Assembly (NCBI GenBank): GCA_940671915.1 | Contig: CALNVZ010003435.1 | Span: 8,743,475-8,807,474 of the forward strand | Origin: Paracentrotus lividus | Lineage: Eukaryota; Echinodermata; Echinoidea; Camarodonta; Echinidae | Direction: 5' to 3' | DNA: 64,000 nucleotides | Shown: positions 35,701-48,723 of the stretch, in pieces | Layout of the letters: the number at the start of each line of letters is the position of its first letter | How positions within the stretch are numbered: the first letter of the stretch is position 1 | Translations under genes and position numbers: made by a program | The notes under the pieces: model-generated | Database searches by the model: none | The model's input: only the letters and a program-made list of their open reading frames with translations | What the model was told of the DNA's origin: nothing

Positions 35701-37957
35701 ACTGAAATCGCATGGAAGACACTTGACCGTTGCACTTTCCATCTCATATGGATCATACTAGAAGGCATCTCTTGTTACCATAGTAACCCTGACCACCATC
35801 CAAATACATTCACCTGAGTCCTCATAGACCATGGGTAGGGATACCCGCTCACGGGGATGACATTGATAAGAGGGTCATCCTCCTCTGAAAATATTAATAA
35901 CTCCCCTTACTCTTTACTCGTCTCTCCTTTCAATATGTCAATAAAATCGTTATACTTTCCGTATTATCTTCTGTCTCTATAGTTGCCTTTGGGACAGAGG
36001 GAGCTGTACTGATGACTTCTTTTAGAGTAAGACTCTTCTTCAAGCCCAAGGAGATGGACAATCAAAACACTTGAGTCATCGAGCCTTAAGATGGCGGCCA
36101 GTCAACCTGTCTTCAGGTTTTACTCACGGGAGATACCAGTGACCATGTTATGTATCAAAATGAAAAAGAATATTACAATCATGTCAAAGTATCTTTAAGT
36201 CCACTTAAAGAAATAATGACAGTCATGAATCGGTTCAGATAAAAAAAAATGTTATTATAATTATTTCATAGTTACATAAATCGATTTTTATATTTTTGCT
36301 TTAGGTTATGGGTGGGACTAATGGCTGGAAAAAGGTCTTTGAATATTATCTAACCATTATGCCAGTTTATTAACTCAAAATCTATAAGTCATACTCTCCC
36401 AGACATGTATGGTCACGATTATGTTGAATATTGTATCAGAAACTTTTCCCTTTTTTATGAACGGGTGGGGGACGAATAACCTAAAATATCATTACAAATT
36501 CTACTTGATATCAAACTGTAAACAAAATATTACCGAAGAACATTTTGCTCATGAATGACTTTCCTCGACCGGGTAATGAAGAAAAATGGCAAAATTGTAT
36601 TCATGTGCTCACAATTGAACTGACTTTAAACATGTTAATATTTAAGGTTTATGATGGGTCACGTTTGACCCTCGTTGTCAAGTTCGAATTTAAAGCTGAA
36701 AGTAAAATATGGATTATCCCCTACAAATTCATCACTGCCCCATGCGAAAAAAAAAAATTTAAAATTGCATTATCTAAGTGTCATATCTCAAGAATATTTA
36801 CGTCTTTTCAACTGCTATCGATTGCGGCAAAAGACGAATATGTAAATCCTTTCATTTCTATATTTCATGAAGCTTGGAAAAGGATTCAGCTTTATAATAC
36901 AGTGTGAAGTTAAGTATAGTATCGATGAATTAACACATAGGAAAATAAGTCCGAGCGCTTTTGCGACCCCGGGGCCGGAGAAGCGGAGAAATGACAGAAA
37001 ACACCGTGTAATTAAATATTTGATATTGAGTATTAGCGCTCTGAACCTGTCAGGATATTAATGTTCAGAAGAAGCTTCTGAATTTATCAAATAATCGTGT
37101 TCAGATGGCTTGAAGTTAAAACAGAGTAAATGAGAAATCCAATTATTATCTTTGGTTTTGTTTTTTTTCTCCACATTTTCGACATTGTTATTATTATAAT
37201 GTAAATGTTTGCAACCAGGAGAATTAAATATTTTATTCTATTTCTAAAAAGACAATGTGTAATTGTATTTTTTTTTTCAAATGGAAATAAATGAAGGATA
37301 TGGGGTGAACGGTTGAGAAAGAGAAAACTATCAAGCAAACTTAATAACGCTTGGTAACAATGTAATCACATGCTTTTTCCTTTTTTTTTTTGGTTTTTGT
37401 TTAATTAATACATAACCGATATAGCGAGGAGAAGATTAAGTGTATGTCATGGAAAAAGCCCTAAATTTTACTTTTTATTTATCGTAATCATTATATAATC
37501 AAATGGTACACATTCTATGTGAACGCATTTCATGTGTGTAGTTTGGGATTACTCCTACTTATGTATGGATCGCACGTATGAATGGTAGTAGAGGCGGCAC
37601 ACGCTGCACATCTGATAGGCCCTCCAAAAACGAACGTATATTACATGAGATGAAAAATGTGGAGGGCTTGTCAGGAGAATAGACACAAAAGAACAGTGAG
37701 AGAGAATGTTTCAAAAATATGAATGAAAGGTGCTTTCGAGGAAACATGGTAGTAGATGAGGAAGATATAGATAGAGACAGAGAGGGAGCGGGTAAGAATG
37801 GGGAATACAGAAATTTGAAATTTAAAAAAAAAAAAAAAAAACATAAAAGGGCGTGTAAGATAGATGGGAGAGAAAGAGGGGAATTTGTCGACAGAAATGA
37901 GATAAAAAGATAAACTGAGAAGGATATAGATTTGGAAGAAGAGTGATATTAAGATTG

Positions 37958-38038
37958 ATAGAGAGAGAGAGAGAGAGAGACGCGAGAGAGAGAGAGAGAG
38001 TGAGAGAGAGTGAGAGAGAGATGAGAGAGACGGAGAGA
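37958..38038. repeat. (GA)n microsatellite
   Basis: GA repeats with CGCGAGA, TGAGA and CGGAGA interruptions. Confidence 0.95.
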
Positions 38039-39294
38039 TGAGGAAGGGATTGCATCCTACGTCAAAGAGGACTTGAAAATATGAAGTTGATAGCATTATG
38101 TATTCATATTAGAGGCCTTGGTTTGCCCGTGATCGTATTATCTGTCTACAACACAACGACTGAAACAACAAAGCTAATTTCAAGCCTCGACACGGAGATT
38201 GAGTTATGATGCTGGCGTTCACGATGTCCTCAGAGTCCAAAGGAAGAAAAATAGAGTAAAATGATGGATGCTATAGAGCCTCTTTAAAAACAATAAAGTA
38301 ATAATATTGCTTCATAACATTATTCTGTTTGGGGATATTATCGATGTCCATGCTATTTAAATCATCAATAGAATTCAGTGTTTCACACAATCAATTCAAA
38401 CTCAAATGACCCTCTTTGTCCGGCAATCTCAATAGAAATACATGAATCGATGACAAAATTAATTATGAAAGGCTACAAAATAAAGGCTTCAGTCATGAAG
38501 GAATGACTGCATTGGCGATCGGTCTTCTAAATCAGGCTATTGTTACACTTCCATGCTTTGACGTTTAGTTTGATTCCGATCATGAAACAAAATCTACATT
38601 ATATGAACATCACCAAACAGAAAAAAAAAATGTGTTCACATCATTTCGAAGAGATACATATACTTCATGTTGAGGTTGAACCATTGTCAAGCATCCACAT
38701 TGTAAACAACTGAAACGCCATTGAAGACTTCACCAACAGACATGTCGGAAGCCATTTTGGTCTTTACAAGAGAACCTTCGATCTTTCTCCGCCATCCTCT
38801 TGCAATAATGCAACAATACCTCTGGCATTACTGTGATTTTGTTTGCACGGTACTCGTATCATCAAGATAGAAAGCTCTTAAAGATATCAAATAAAAACAT
38901 TTTTAAGTTACTTGCATTTCTTTTTTCTTCAGAGGATGAAGATAAGGAACTACCCCCTAAAGGAAAGCCAATATGCAACTGCCAAAGTACCTTTATATCT
39001 AGAGTGGTCTAGGTCTACAAGATGGGCGTCATAATGATCAGGATTATCATCGTGAATATCATTATCATCATCATCATCATCGTCATCATCAATCGACAGT
39101 GAGGCAGAATATTGCCATTAAGAGAGATTAATCAGCAGTAATTATGGATATCTTCTAATATGGATAATACCCCGTGCAATATTGACGAATTGGCACAAAA
39201 TATCGTCGGTTCTGTAGGTTGCACAAAGGGAGGCTAAAAATCACAATCGTGATTTGGAGAAGAAACATCAGTTTACATGAGCTTTTGATCTTAC

Positions 39295-39544
39295 CTCACT
39301 ATCATCATCGTATTTCCTAAGTGGCGTCTGATAGCCCTTTGATCTGTAGTATATCATCTGTGCAGGATCGGTGTGAATGTCCCCTAGATAGAGGGTCTCG
39401 GACCTCCGGACTATCCCGGTGTCTTCCACCCGTCTCTCGTAGACCTCTTGCCGTATCAGCTGGAGTTCGTTCAGTGTAAACCCAAGACCCGGTGTGCAGT
39501 CTATCTGGATGACGTCACGGGAGTTGTCCAGTATGATGTATTTT
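39295..39544 (-). CDS. APCDD1: APCDD1 homologue, internal exon (end of first domain)
   Basis: The exon is 250 nt with acceptor TTTCTCTCAG and donor GTAAGA. It enters with one base that completes an Arg codon (AG|A) from the previous exon and ends in phase 0. It encodes KYIILDNSRDVIQIDC, then FTLNELQLIRQEVYERR and the strongly family-specific ETLYLGDIHTDPAQMIYYR and YQTPLRKYDDDSE. In vertebrate APCDD1 the matching segment has the ELQLIR and LGDIHTD motifs just before the Cys-x-x-Cys linker, which is exactly where this exon joins the last one. The final residues DDDSE come from a short GAT run at the 3' end of the exon. The next intron is about 19,976 nt long. Confidence 0.92.
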
Positions 39545-39956
39545 CTGAGAGAAATAATAATGAAATGCAAAATTTCTAAAAACAAATCAAGTAGAGAAGC
39601 GCAAATGTGGGTGTTTGATTAGATTATGTTTAGAGCAGCTTCGGCTCTGGTTGATTATACCGAAGAGGAAGTGTCAAGCCTACAAAGCTATCAAGTCTTT
39701 GACATGTTCGATAAAACTGGTGATTATATGATTTCTTACTCTGTTATAAGAATATTTTGACCACTTAAAATGTTTTCCTATCTTCTACACAACTTAGAAT
39801 AATCTAGGCATTAGGCCTACTACTACTCTACACTTTTCTCCGCGGTTTTGATTAATGTTTTGATCATGGATGTATAAAAGGGAAACCACCATGATATGAC
39901 TGCAAGTATCACCATCATGATGATGATCATCATCATCATCAGCAGCATCATCATCA

Positions 39957-40045
39957 TAATAATATTTGTAAAGCGCTTAGACTTGAGATGAAATTGTTTC
40001 ATATTAGGCGCTATCGCAATTATTATTATTATTATTATTATTATC
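39957..40045. mobile_element. Retroelement-tail-like segment with (ATT)n
   Basis: AATAATATTTGTAAAGCGCT ... GGCGCTATCGCAATTATTATT. An AGCGC/GCGCT core close to an (ATT)n or (AAT)n tail is common at 3' ends of invertebrate non-LTR elements. Only about 90 bp is present, so the parent element cannot be named. Confidence 0.4.
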
Positions 40046-40047
40046 AT

Positions 40048-40108
40048 CAGCAGCGTCATCTTTATCATCGTCACCATCATCATCATCATCGTCATCATCA
40101 CCATCATC

Positions 40109-40179
<71 letters not shown>

Positions 40180-40220
40180 TACCATCATCATCATCATCAT
40201 CTTCAGCATCCTCATCATCA
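40048..40220. repeat. (ATC)n array directly inside the intron donor
   Basis: About 170 bp of ATC/ACC triplets (ATG/GTG on the gene strand). It begins only about six bases after the splice donor of the exon at 40226-40388. Confidence 0.95.
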
Positions 40221-40225
40221 TATAC

Positions 40226-40388
40226 CTGAATATAGCGAGTGGTTGGTTGGGTTCCACCATACCTGGACAGCTTCCGTTCAGCTGTCTTGCTAACATCATG
40301 GCGAATCGGTCCTGGAACACTGTTAAGGTCACTTTCTCCATCTCGTACACACCTTCGTTCGCTCCATCGAGGATAAAAGTCAATCCAC
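40226..40388 (-). CDS. APCDD1: APCDD1 homologue, internal exon (middle of first domain)
   Basis: The exon is 163 nt with acceptor ATTCATAG and donor GTATAT. It enters with two bases that complete a Gly codon (G|GT) from the upstream exon and leaves two bases (AG) for the next. It encodes GLTFILDGANEGVYEMEKVT, then FQDRFAMMLARQLNGSCPGM and PNQPLAIF. The LNGSCPG segment aligns with the N-x-T/S-Cys-Pro-Gly motif of vertebrate APCDD1 and is also a glycosylation sequon. Reading past the donor would give a run of methionines, because the intron turns into an (ATG)n array almost at once. That is why a continuous open frame extends far beyond the real exon end. Confidence 0.9.
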
Positions 40389-41239
40389 CTATGAATGATG
40401 ATAATTTAATGAGGACAATTATTTTTACCAATAGAGTCATGACGTAACAGGTTCAATGCGTTCCGAAATGCATTTCCTACCACTGGCCATTGTCAGGAAT
40501 TGAATATTTGAAAGAGCTGAGAAACTTTCTGAGTTCCGCAGGTCGCAAGAAAAAGTTTAGAATTAAATTTTACGTGGAGTTTGTAAAGTTCTGAAGAAGA
40601 AGACTAAAGTAAGTTAGGAAATTCAGGACCGTTTGATGCATTTAGAATCGGTTCATCAGTTCTGATTTCAAATTGGTTGATTAATTGGGTTTGGCAGAGG
40701 TGTATCAATCAGATTATGAATTTTCTTTTACGTCTACATTTAACGTCACCATTAGAACGACGTGACTGTGATTCAAACCTGAGTTCAATTCATGTATACA
40801 TAATATATAAGTATGCACCTTATTGTAATATTTCGCAACACTCGAATGAAAGCACAAATTTGTCGTAACATTATTCCATCCAATGAAAAATGAAGGGGCA
40901 CACCCATGCTATATCAGTCACATGAGTACTATTACGGTCATTGGTTATATCATGGGTCGATTTTCATCAAAATGACAGATTCCACAAGGTCCGTAAAATT
41001 CAATTTAAAAAAAAAAAGGTATAGATTAATGGAAGTTAAAGGAATGCGATTGTGAGGTTTACGACGTAGAGAACGCTATTCAATTTCTGCTTGATTTGCA
41101 ATACACTTTCACAAACAATACCGTTTAATACCGTGCAAAGGCAACGGAGTCATCGACTTTTCCTAGCCTAGAAGTCAGATACGTACGCGCACGGAAAAAA
41201 TAAACCCAGCAGAGCGCTCTCTACGCTGTAAACTCCTCT

Positions 41240-41315
41240 GTGGTATCCCTTTAATATACCATGACTGGGACTCGAACCGCCAACCACTCAATCCATAGAT
41301 TAGACCACAACACCT
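41240..41315 (-). mobile_element. tRNA-like SINE head next to an APCDD1 splice donor
   Basis: Minus strand: GTTGTGGTCTAATCTATGG (box-A-like) is followed by GGCGGTTCGAGTCCCAGTC, a perfect box B, then CATGGTATATTAAAGGG. The anticodon arm is short, so this is a decayed SINE head rather than a working tRNA. It starts about 3-4 bases beyond the exon at 41319-41467, overlapping the donor region GTAAGG. Confidence 0.55.
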
Positions 41316-41318
41316 TAC

Positions 41319-41467
41319 CTATTGTGAGCTGGCCTCGGATCCTATAGGAGTAGGCTGGGCTCTGGCACTGGTTATCTGAATAGTAGAACTGATAGAAGGT
41401 AAAACTATGGTCTGAGTGGAATTTGTACCGACGGGTGAGGTAGGCTGGTCCTGGTCTTGTTTCGCAG
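41319..41467 (-). CDS. APCDD1: APCDD1 homologue, most upstream exon found (core of first domain)
   Basis: The exon is 149 nt. The acceptor TTACAG follows a CT-rich tract, and the donor is GTAAGG. Its first base completes a codon from a missing upstream exon, and its last base starts the Gly codon shared with the next exon. It encodes CETRPGPAYLTRRYKF, then FTFYQFYYSDNQCQSPAYSY and RIRGQLTI. This aligns with the opening of APCDD1 domain 1 (Cys-Glu-x-Arg, Leu-Thr-Arg, Tyr-Tyr, Cys-x-x-Pro). It also aligns with the start of domain 2 in the last exon, showing the internal duplication of the protein. Vertebrate APCDD1 has about 80 residues before this point (signal peptide and a helical start), so at least one 5' exon is missing from this model. 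Confidence 0.92.
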
Positions 41468-44400
41468 CTGTAAGTGACGAGAGAGAGAATATTAGGAAAA
41501 GACAATAATTATCATTGAATAACGAATGAGGGCAATTAAAGAAAAAAAATCTTATCTTCGTATATTAATTCTATTGTCCATTGTGATAGATACATTATAA
41601 ATATAATGCATACATGATACTGATAGAAACAACGGTTGATTAGAAATAATTTTCATTTAGTTTTAAATTTCACTGTTCTCTTTAGCTACGTCTTGATCAT
41701 GTTGACAATGTCGAAATTTCTCATATTTGAAGAAAAACATATTGAACAAAGTAACCATCTTTCATCAACATCGTTGTCACCATCATCATCTCATATTATC
41801 TTTACCCCAACATGGTTCTTAATCTTTATTTCTGAAACCTATCAAATTTTCTAAACTAGTAGCCTAACCTCTATTCCTTTTATAACGTAGTCTAATCTAT
41901 GTCATCAGTCTCCTGTACACCCCTCATATCTCTTAAATGCTAGTTCTATCTTTATTGCATATTTTATCTTTTTTCTCCTCTCTCACATGCCATTATGATT
42001 ACAGGCATGATAATTTTGCCATTAGCAATAAACACCATCGTCTTGAAAATAAAGCCCCCTCTTACATCACTTCAAAACCCCCTACACCAGCAAACACCAC
42101 TTTATACTGGACCACAATACCTCTTCACAACAACCACATAACCCCCTCGCCATACATGCCGTAACCACATCCTTTTAACATTGTCGTCTCGCTCCAATAT
42201 TTCCAAAGCAAATACTTTCAAGATATTATTTTCATCAACAAGAACAATATTTCATCTTCTCACAGCCAGTAGGCCTCTAACTCACTCCAAAATGATGCGA
42301 GTTACGCCTCTTTTCCTCTAAGCAGATGAAGCATAAAAATGTTATGAACCAAATATGAATCATCTCTGCAAATCCACTCTTGATTCTAGACGGAGAACAA
42401 ATATCTGGGATAATGACAGGAAAAATCGTTCAAATTGACCGAAAAAACCCTCTGAAAGTCACACGGTTCATTAGGGCAATCGTTCATCCCCGCGACAGGG
42501 GGAGTTCATTATCCTCATTTCGATTGTCATCTTGATAGTCTTTAGATTTCAGTCCCCATTTGCATCTTAATACTCAACAGATAATGATAATGGAGCATAA
42601 AATCTAATGATGTCAGATTACGATTTGATGATATGATAATACATTTTATTCTTCACGTGTGTCATTTTTTAGTATGGTATTACTGCAACAAAAATCTTTT
42701 TTAAAAAATGCATGCCGACGTTCAACAAAAGAAAAAGAAAACAAAACAGGAATACACGAATTAACCTTTTTATTCTCAAATAAAACTGCACTAAAACGAG
42801 GAGGAAATAAAAACAACAGGGTATAATCTGGGAGACTACCACTTCCAGCCGGCTTGACACGTGTAGCATCGATCGGTAGGAGAGATTGTAGAATCTAATT
42901 AAGATATCAACTCATCGCTTAGCCAGATTTCCAAATGCCAACCAACAAATGACCAGTTAATGACGATGGTGAGAAACAACATGGCGACTTGAAGCAATCA
43001 AAGCTTTAAATTAAGTCCCGGATCAATTCTCAGAGCCCCCCAAAATACGATATATTGATGATTGTATTGATCAGCAAGATTTGCTAATTGGTCATACGAG
43101 AGTCACTCGCATGCCTGATGTTATTCAAGAGATATTTCTTTTTTCATATTCGCTCCAGGATTTTTGACCCCTTAAAAACAAAGCAAACTACAAGGAACGG
43201 TTTTCATCTGCTAAAAGATTTGAATTAAAAAAAAAAAAAAAGAAAGAAAAAAGAAGAACATGAATTAATATCTCTTTAATTTGTATAGGCTATTTTTACT
43301 TTGAATGTTTCATTTAAAAGCATGAAATACGGTAGCCTATCTCATAACAGAACAAAAACAAAGCTGTGGGGCAATCATACTATTCTGCGCATGGTAAATT
43401 CTATTTGGACAATGGGCACTTGCCCCCTGTGCCCTTCCCGGATCCGCCAATACGATTATGAATGCTCAGTGATATAACTACCCTTGAGACGCTAGGCTGA
43501 ATTAAGGCCATGATCCAAGGATGCTCCTGAAATGCTCCAAGGATGCTAAATGCATCTCAGCAGCATCATCTCAGAACCATCACTTTCTGCCGCCTCTGTC
43601 TCATCCCTTGTCACACCAACCCGCCGATTCCAGCCAGATAAAATCTACGTCTTTAAAGGGATTCTGTAACTTTGAGGAGGCTTTGACAAATCTAAGCTTT
43701 GGAGCCCGATATGCCATCAATGTGTTGTGTAAAAATTAAGCACTAAATATTCATTTCACAAGCATCATCTATACGTGTTTCACAAATGGTGAATATTACA
43801 AGTGACCGGAAATGCATAGTCTTTTCCCCCTCATAGACTACGATGTTAGACTAACGGATAGCAAGATCATGGTTTGGTGAATGATGGTATTCCAAGGTAT
43901 CTTGATTACAGATAATTATCGAAGGAACAATACTAATACTAATAATATTTTCATTTGAGCTTTAAAAATCGGGCTATTTAGTTTTATCCCACTGTTACAG
44001 GTTAATAGAAATTAAACATCAAAGTTCATCATTTCCTTGACTGAAGCCTCTACAAATTTATTACATTATTACATCGAGCTTGGTGCAGTTCTTGACAATG
44101 TGGCTGGGACTCATCTGGGTTCAACAGGATACAGCAGCATGCATCTTTAATGTATTCTCTAAGGATTGTTGTGAGTGAGGGGTAATGCGAGGGGTATAGA
44201 CAATAGAGAAGAGTTCAAACTTCTCAGAATGCACCCTCTATCGTCCAGAGCAAATCTATAAGCCAATTCTACCAAGCTTATACCATACTCTGTATAATTA
44301 TGTAACCACTACTTTTAATACTAGATGATAATGATTTTTAAATCTTAATTCCAATTTTTTAATATTTCGGATATCTAGGAATATTTTTAGAGGTAAAATG

Positions 44401-46860
44401 AATAGGCGGAGGAGGGTCCAACCTTCTTGCATGATTATTATATCCTCCGAGGCAAGTCTGGGCAACAAAGTCCCAGTCCCTGATGATACATAAGAAAATA
44501 TCGAATTTGGGGGTATTATGTGTTCTGCGAAATATACAATCGCATCTTTACAAAAGAGCGTTTTATTTTTAAATTGGATATTATTGCATTGAATGTTTTA
44601 TTCAAAATACAATCTTTAAATATCTATTTTGTGTCCTCTCCCCCAAGATCTTTCGGTTTTCTGCGTCTCCCTTTCTCTTAATCAAAGTTTTCCATGATAT
44701 ATCTTGCTAGTCGACCATCTCTCATTCTAAGAAGAAGAAGAAGAAGAAAAATTTCCCCCCCAAATTCAATGTACATCAACGCCAAGAACCCCTTTAACAT
44801 GCATACACATACGTAACATACTTCGCCAATGTTCTGGCCTCCAGAAATAACCTCACGCTTGGTGTTTTTCTCTCGCTCTCGAGTATTGACAAACTTGGTT
44901 TTCTATAAATAATATCCGCACATAATCACCTGGGGATTCTTGACACAGTGAGGGATCAGCAATGCCCTTGTACCAGTCATGAGCGAACTAGGGTTTGATT
45001 TGGACTTGAGCAAATTGATTTTTTTGGTATGACAGAAAATATTGAAGACGAGTTCCGACTACTTCATCACTCAATGACATTAGCTACACCTTTGCTAGGG
45101 AGAACTTTAACTGTAGTTACGTAAAAGCTCTCTCAGCACACAATGTGAACGTTTTGGAGCCTCACCAAAACCTTATTACCTCATTTATATTCTTTTTTGT
45201 GATTTAACTTTGCCTATATATTACTTTTAATTCCCCCTTTGGTTCCTAATTCCTGTCACAATTGCTCGAAAGGCCCCTATATTTAAAAAAAAAAAAAAAA
45301 AAAAAAAAATCAATATAAAGAAACCCAGCTCTCTTAAGGGAATTTTTTTCGTTTTAAAGATAATTATGCGACAAACTTATATTACGTGGCGGATTTTTGA
45401 CAAACTCCTTCGCAAATATTTGTCACACGACCGCGAGGTTAACAACAGCAATATAGGTAGGCCTATGTAATAAATCATGGTTAATCCATCATAATGATGA
45501 TAGTTTCGAGGTATGTAGGTGTGTATCGGTCATGGATAAAAATGTTCAATAACTGAATTTCAAAATAACTACACAAAAAAAAAAAAAAATAAATAAATAT
45601 CATAACATAACACAATAAATATTGTGCCCCTTATTTTCATCGTACACCCTAAACGTTCTTTATGTCATTTCCCTCCAAAATGGCTGTATATGGCGCTATA
45701 TATTTCTTAAACCTCGTAATCATAATGGATACATTGCTAAAATCAAGACTTGAACTTGACCATTCTATCGCTAGCTTTCATGCCAACATAAACCTGCTAT
45801 TCACGCTTCTCTAGTAAGAAACGACCCATTGGTCTCCATATGGTGGAGATCTAGTCTTTCTAACGATGCGCTATTTCATAGATAGTACTTGATGGAATAT
45901 AAATCATAATTAGTCACATTGTAAGCTATAGTCGATAGATAAAGTCTAATTACACGACCCTAAACACCACCGGGAATCTTATCTTGACAAGATCATACAG
46001 CAAAGCGATGTCTTCGTCTCCTTAACTTTCATTTCTTTCAACGTTATTTGCAAAGAAGGACAAATAATCATGATAATCGAAGAAGCATTTGAAAGATAAA
46101 TTAGCATATTATTGTTTTAATAAAAGAGAAATATATGATATTAAATATAGCGTTCATATAAATCTGGTTATCTTTTATTTCATACTGATTTATGTCTGTG
46201 TGTTAATATGGAAAGAAAAGGTGTATAACATGATATAAGCTGAGTAATGTGTAAGTGAAACAAAAATTATAAAGGGGATTTTATGCATAGACTATCTTTT
46301 CTAAACAGATGTTAGCCAGCCGGAGGGTGTGAATGAACCTGAACTATATTCAATTTGATATAAGACCAGAAAATAGAAGCCAGTCTTAATAACGATAAAA
46401 GACAGGCAGGAAATCACCAGAAGAAAATTAATTAATTGCCCGACCAGAACTAAACCGAGGAGCCAAACTTGCCAATCAAGACGAAAACATACTTTTTGAT
46501 CAATATTGTGGATATGGAGGTGGGGGTGGGGTTGGTGGAAGGTGTTGAAATATTATTTGATATTAATTTTTCTTCCTGTCCATGTAATGTTTCTCTTGAA
46601 GAAAAAAAACAAAAAACCCAAAACATACGTTCAGTTACATGTTTAAATGACCACGATTTGAGATTGAGACGATAAAACTTGGAAAACCAGTCTTGATGGG
46701 TTACTCAAAAGCATCTGTAACCTGGCGCTCGACAACTGTTTCTATCCCAACCGATGTCATAATTCATTAGGGAGGTCGTTCGGTAAAATGGTGAGGTATA
46801 TCAAGAGGTCATCACCATGCGGCTTACACCTGGTCGATCGTGATGGGCAAAGTGAGATGA
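41468..46860. other. Upstream flank or first intron of the APCDD1 homologue
   Basis: No exon recognised, although this stretch was read on the minus strand for the Trp-Val-Ser / Cys junction expected before 41467. It holds poly-A tracts near 43227 and 45283-45309. The segment 43405-43450 (GCACTTGCCCCCTGTGCCCT then CCCGGATCCGCC) looks like part of a dispersed repeat. Confidence 0.4.
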
Positions 46861-47215
46861 GGGGAATACGACGGGGCAATGCGGAGAGGATGAATGGGGA
46901 GGAGGAGGTGGTGGTGGTGGAAGAGGGGTGGTGGTGGTGAGGGAGAGGTAGATGGTGGAGGAGGATGAGGAGGAGAAGGGAAAATGAGGAGGAGAGGAGG
47001 AGGCGGAGGAGAGAGGGAGGAGGAGGAGGAATGGGGATGAGGAAGAGGGAGAAGGAGGAGGAGGAGGAATAGGAGAGGGGAGGATGGGGATGAGGAAGAG
47101 AAGGAGGAGAGGAGAGGATAAGGGGGAGGAGGAGGAGAAGGAGAAGGATGACAGGAGGAAAAGATGAGGAGGAGGAGGAGGAGGAGGAGAATGAGAGGGG
47201 AAGAAGGGAGTGTAA
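46861..47215. repeat. Polypurine (GGA)n-rich tract
   Basis: About 350 bp of GGA/GGAA units nearly free of pyrimidines on the plus strand. A GTG/GAT-rich block follows at 47333-47425 and a (GAA)n block at 47444-47608. The long minus-strand Pro/Ser frame (46801-47667) and the poly-Arg plus-strand frame are artefacts of these tracts. Confidence 0.95.
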
Positions 47216-47443
47216 TTAGGGAGCTTGAGAATTGGTGACGGTACTTTGTTAAAGGAATTTAATTCAGAACTTTTAAGTGGTATGGAAATGAAAAATTGCA
47301 AAATGGTGAGAAGTAATAAAAGACGGTAAGTGATGGTAATGGTTGTGGTGGTGGTTGTGATAGTGGTGTTGGTGATAGTGATGGTGATGGTGATGATGAT
47401 GGTGATCATGATGGCGGGGATGATGGTGGGATTGTGGTAAAAG

Positions 47444-47608
47444 AACAAAACGAAGAAGAAGATGAAGAAGAAGAAGGAGAAGAAAAAGAAAAAGAAAGAA
47501 CAACAAAAATAAGAAAGAACAAAAGAAGAAGAAGAAGAAGAAGAAGAAGAAGAAGAAGAAGAAGAAGAAGAAGAAGAAGAAGAAGAAGAAGGAGGAGGAG
47601 GAGGAGGA
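47444..47608. repeat. (GAA)n then (GGA)n tract
   Basis: Irregular GAA/AAGAA to 47523, perfect (GAA)n to about 47590, then (GGA)n. Long perfect GAA arrays are known to form triplex structures. Confidence 0.95.
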
Positions 47609-48690
47609 CGAGAGGAAGAAGCTCTTGATATATAACTACATTCATGTATTTTATCTCCATCGTACATGAAATGTCAATCGTATTGTTTTCGATCATTAAT
47701 CATTGGTAACAGCTGAGAAGGTTATCAAACTCAAATTTTGATTGACAGTATCTGGAGCAAGTCATTTTTTTTTTCATCTAGAAAATTACAACAAACTGCA
47801 AACCGTTCATCAGGGTATTCATATCCAGATGTAAAAGATACATTTTGGAAGAAAGATGAAAGACTGCTTTTCATTAAAGACATAAGTAATTATTGAACAT
47901 AATAAACATATTAAATATGTTGTTTATATTGTTTACATTGTTTATATCATATTGAATGTGATTTACACATGAAACAAAAACACTTGGTGAATAGTGATCT
48001 AGCGAAATCATTAAAACAAACAAACAATTAACTAAACAGATAAACGGATAAGCTTTACATTAGATCATTCCTTCGTAGTCACCGACACATGCAAAGAATA
48101 TCTAAATCAATCTTGTATACTTGAATGTCTTCATACCCGGATTTCAAGAAAGTCATGTTTGTCGATTGAGAGAACCGTATATGCTCTATAATGTTTTCTT
48201 TCTTAGATGGTAATGTAAACCGTTTATTTAATTTATCCTATGGTACACGGTTGGGCGATGAAACATTTGTACTTAACAGGATTATGAGGCAATATCGCGG
48301 TCTTTGAGATGCCGCCGCGATAAAAGTACAGTGACCCAAGAAATTCATATGGCCACGGGTAGTGCCAAACTTTTTTCACGTTGAATGAACCAAAATTATT
48401 TTCATTCTTTGAGTATTCATTAATTGATCTAAATACGCTTTTTTTTTTTTTTTTAGTTCCAACAAGCTCTTATAATGCTTCAAATGGGCCTAAGGGGTTT
48501 ACTCTAAAAAGACTACCTGCATTGGTTAATTTCGAGAAAATGTCTTACACCTGTACTTATGAAATTTGGCAACATGTAATTTTTGGTTAGACTTTATTTT
48601 GTGCTTGCTCCTTCTCTCTGTATTTTGTGTAACAAATATTTTCACACTCTCCATGTACTTGATATATCTTTATTTTTTTTTATCTACGCA

Positions 48691-48723
<33 letters not shown>

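Larger units (their letters stand above)
39545..40225 (-). other. APCDD1 homologue, 681-bp intron filled with repeats
   Basis: Starts GTATAT next to the exon at 40226 and ends TTTCTCTCAG. More than a third is repeat: an (ATC)n array from about 40048 to 40220, an AGCGC-containing retroelement-tail-like segment at 39957-40045, and another short ATC run at 39910-39956. Confidence 0.85.

Noticed and set aside
36545-36907. 120-codon plus-strand frame in the APCDD1 intron
   Set aside because: Non-repetitive, but no recognisable family, AT-rich codon use like its surroundings and no clear splice context. I could not support it as a gene.
39336-39344. Optimal TCF/LEF-type motif CCTTTGATC
   Set aside because: It lies inside a conserved coding exon; one or two such 9-mers are expected by chance in 64 kb.
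46801-47667. 288-codon minus-strand Pro/Ser-rich frame and poly-Arg plus-strand frame
   Set aside because: Translations of the GGA/GAA purine tract.
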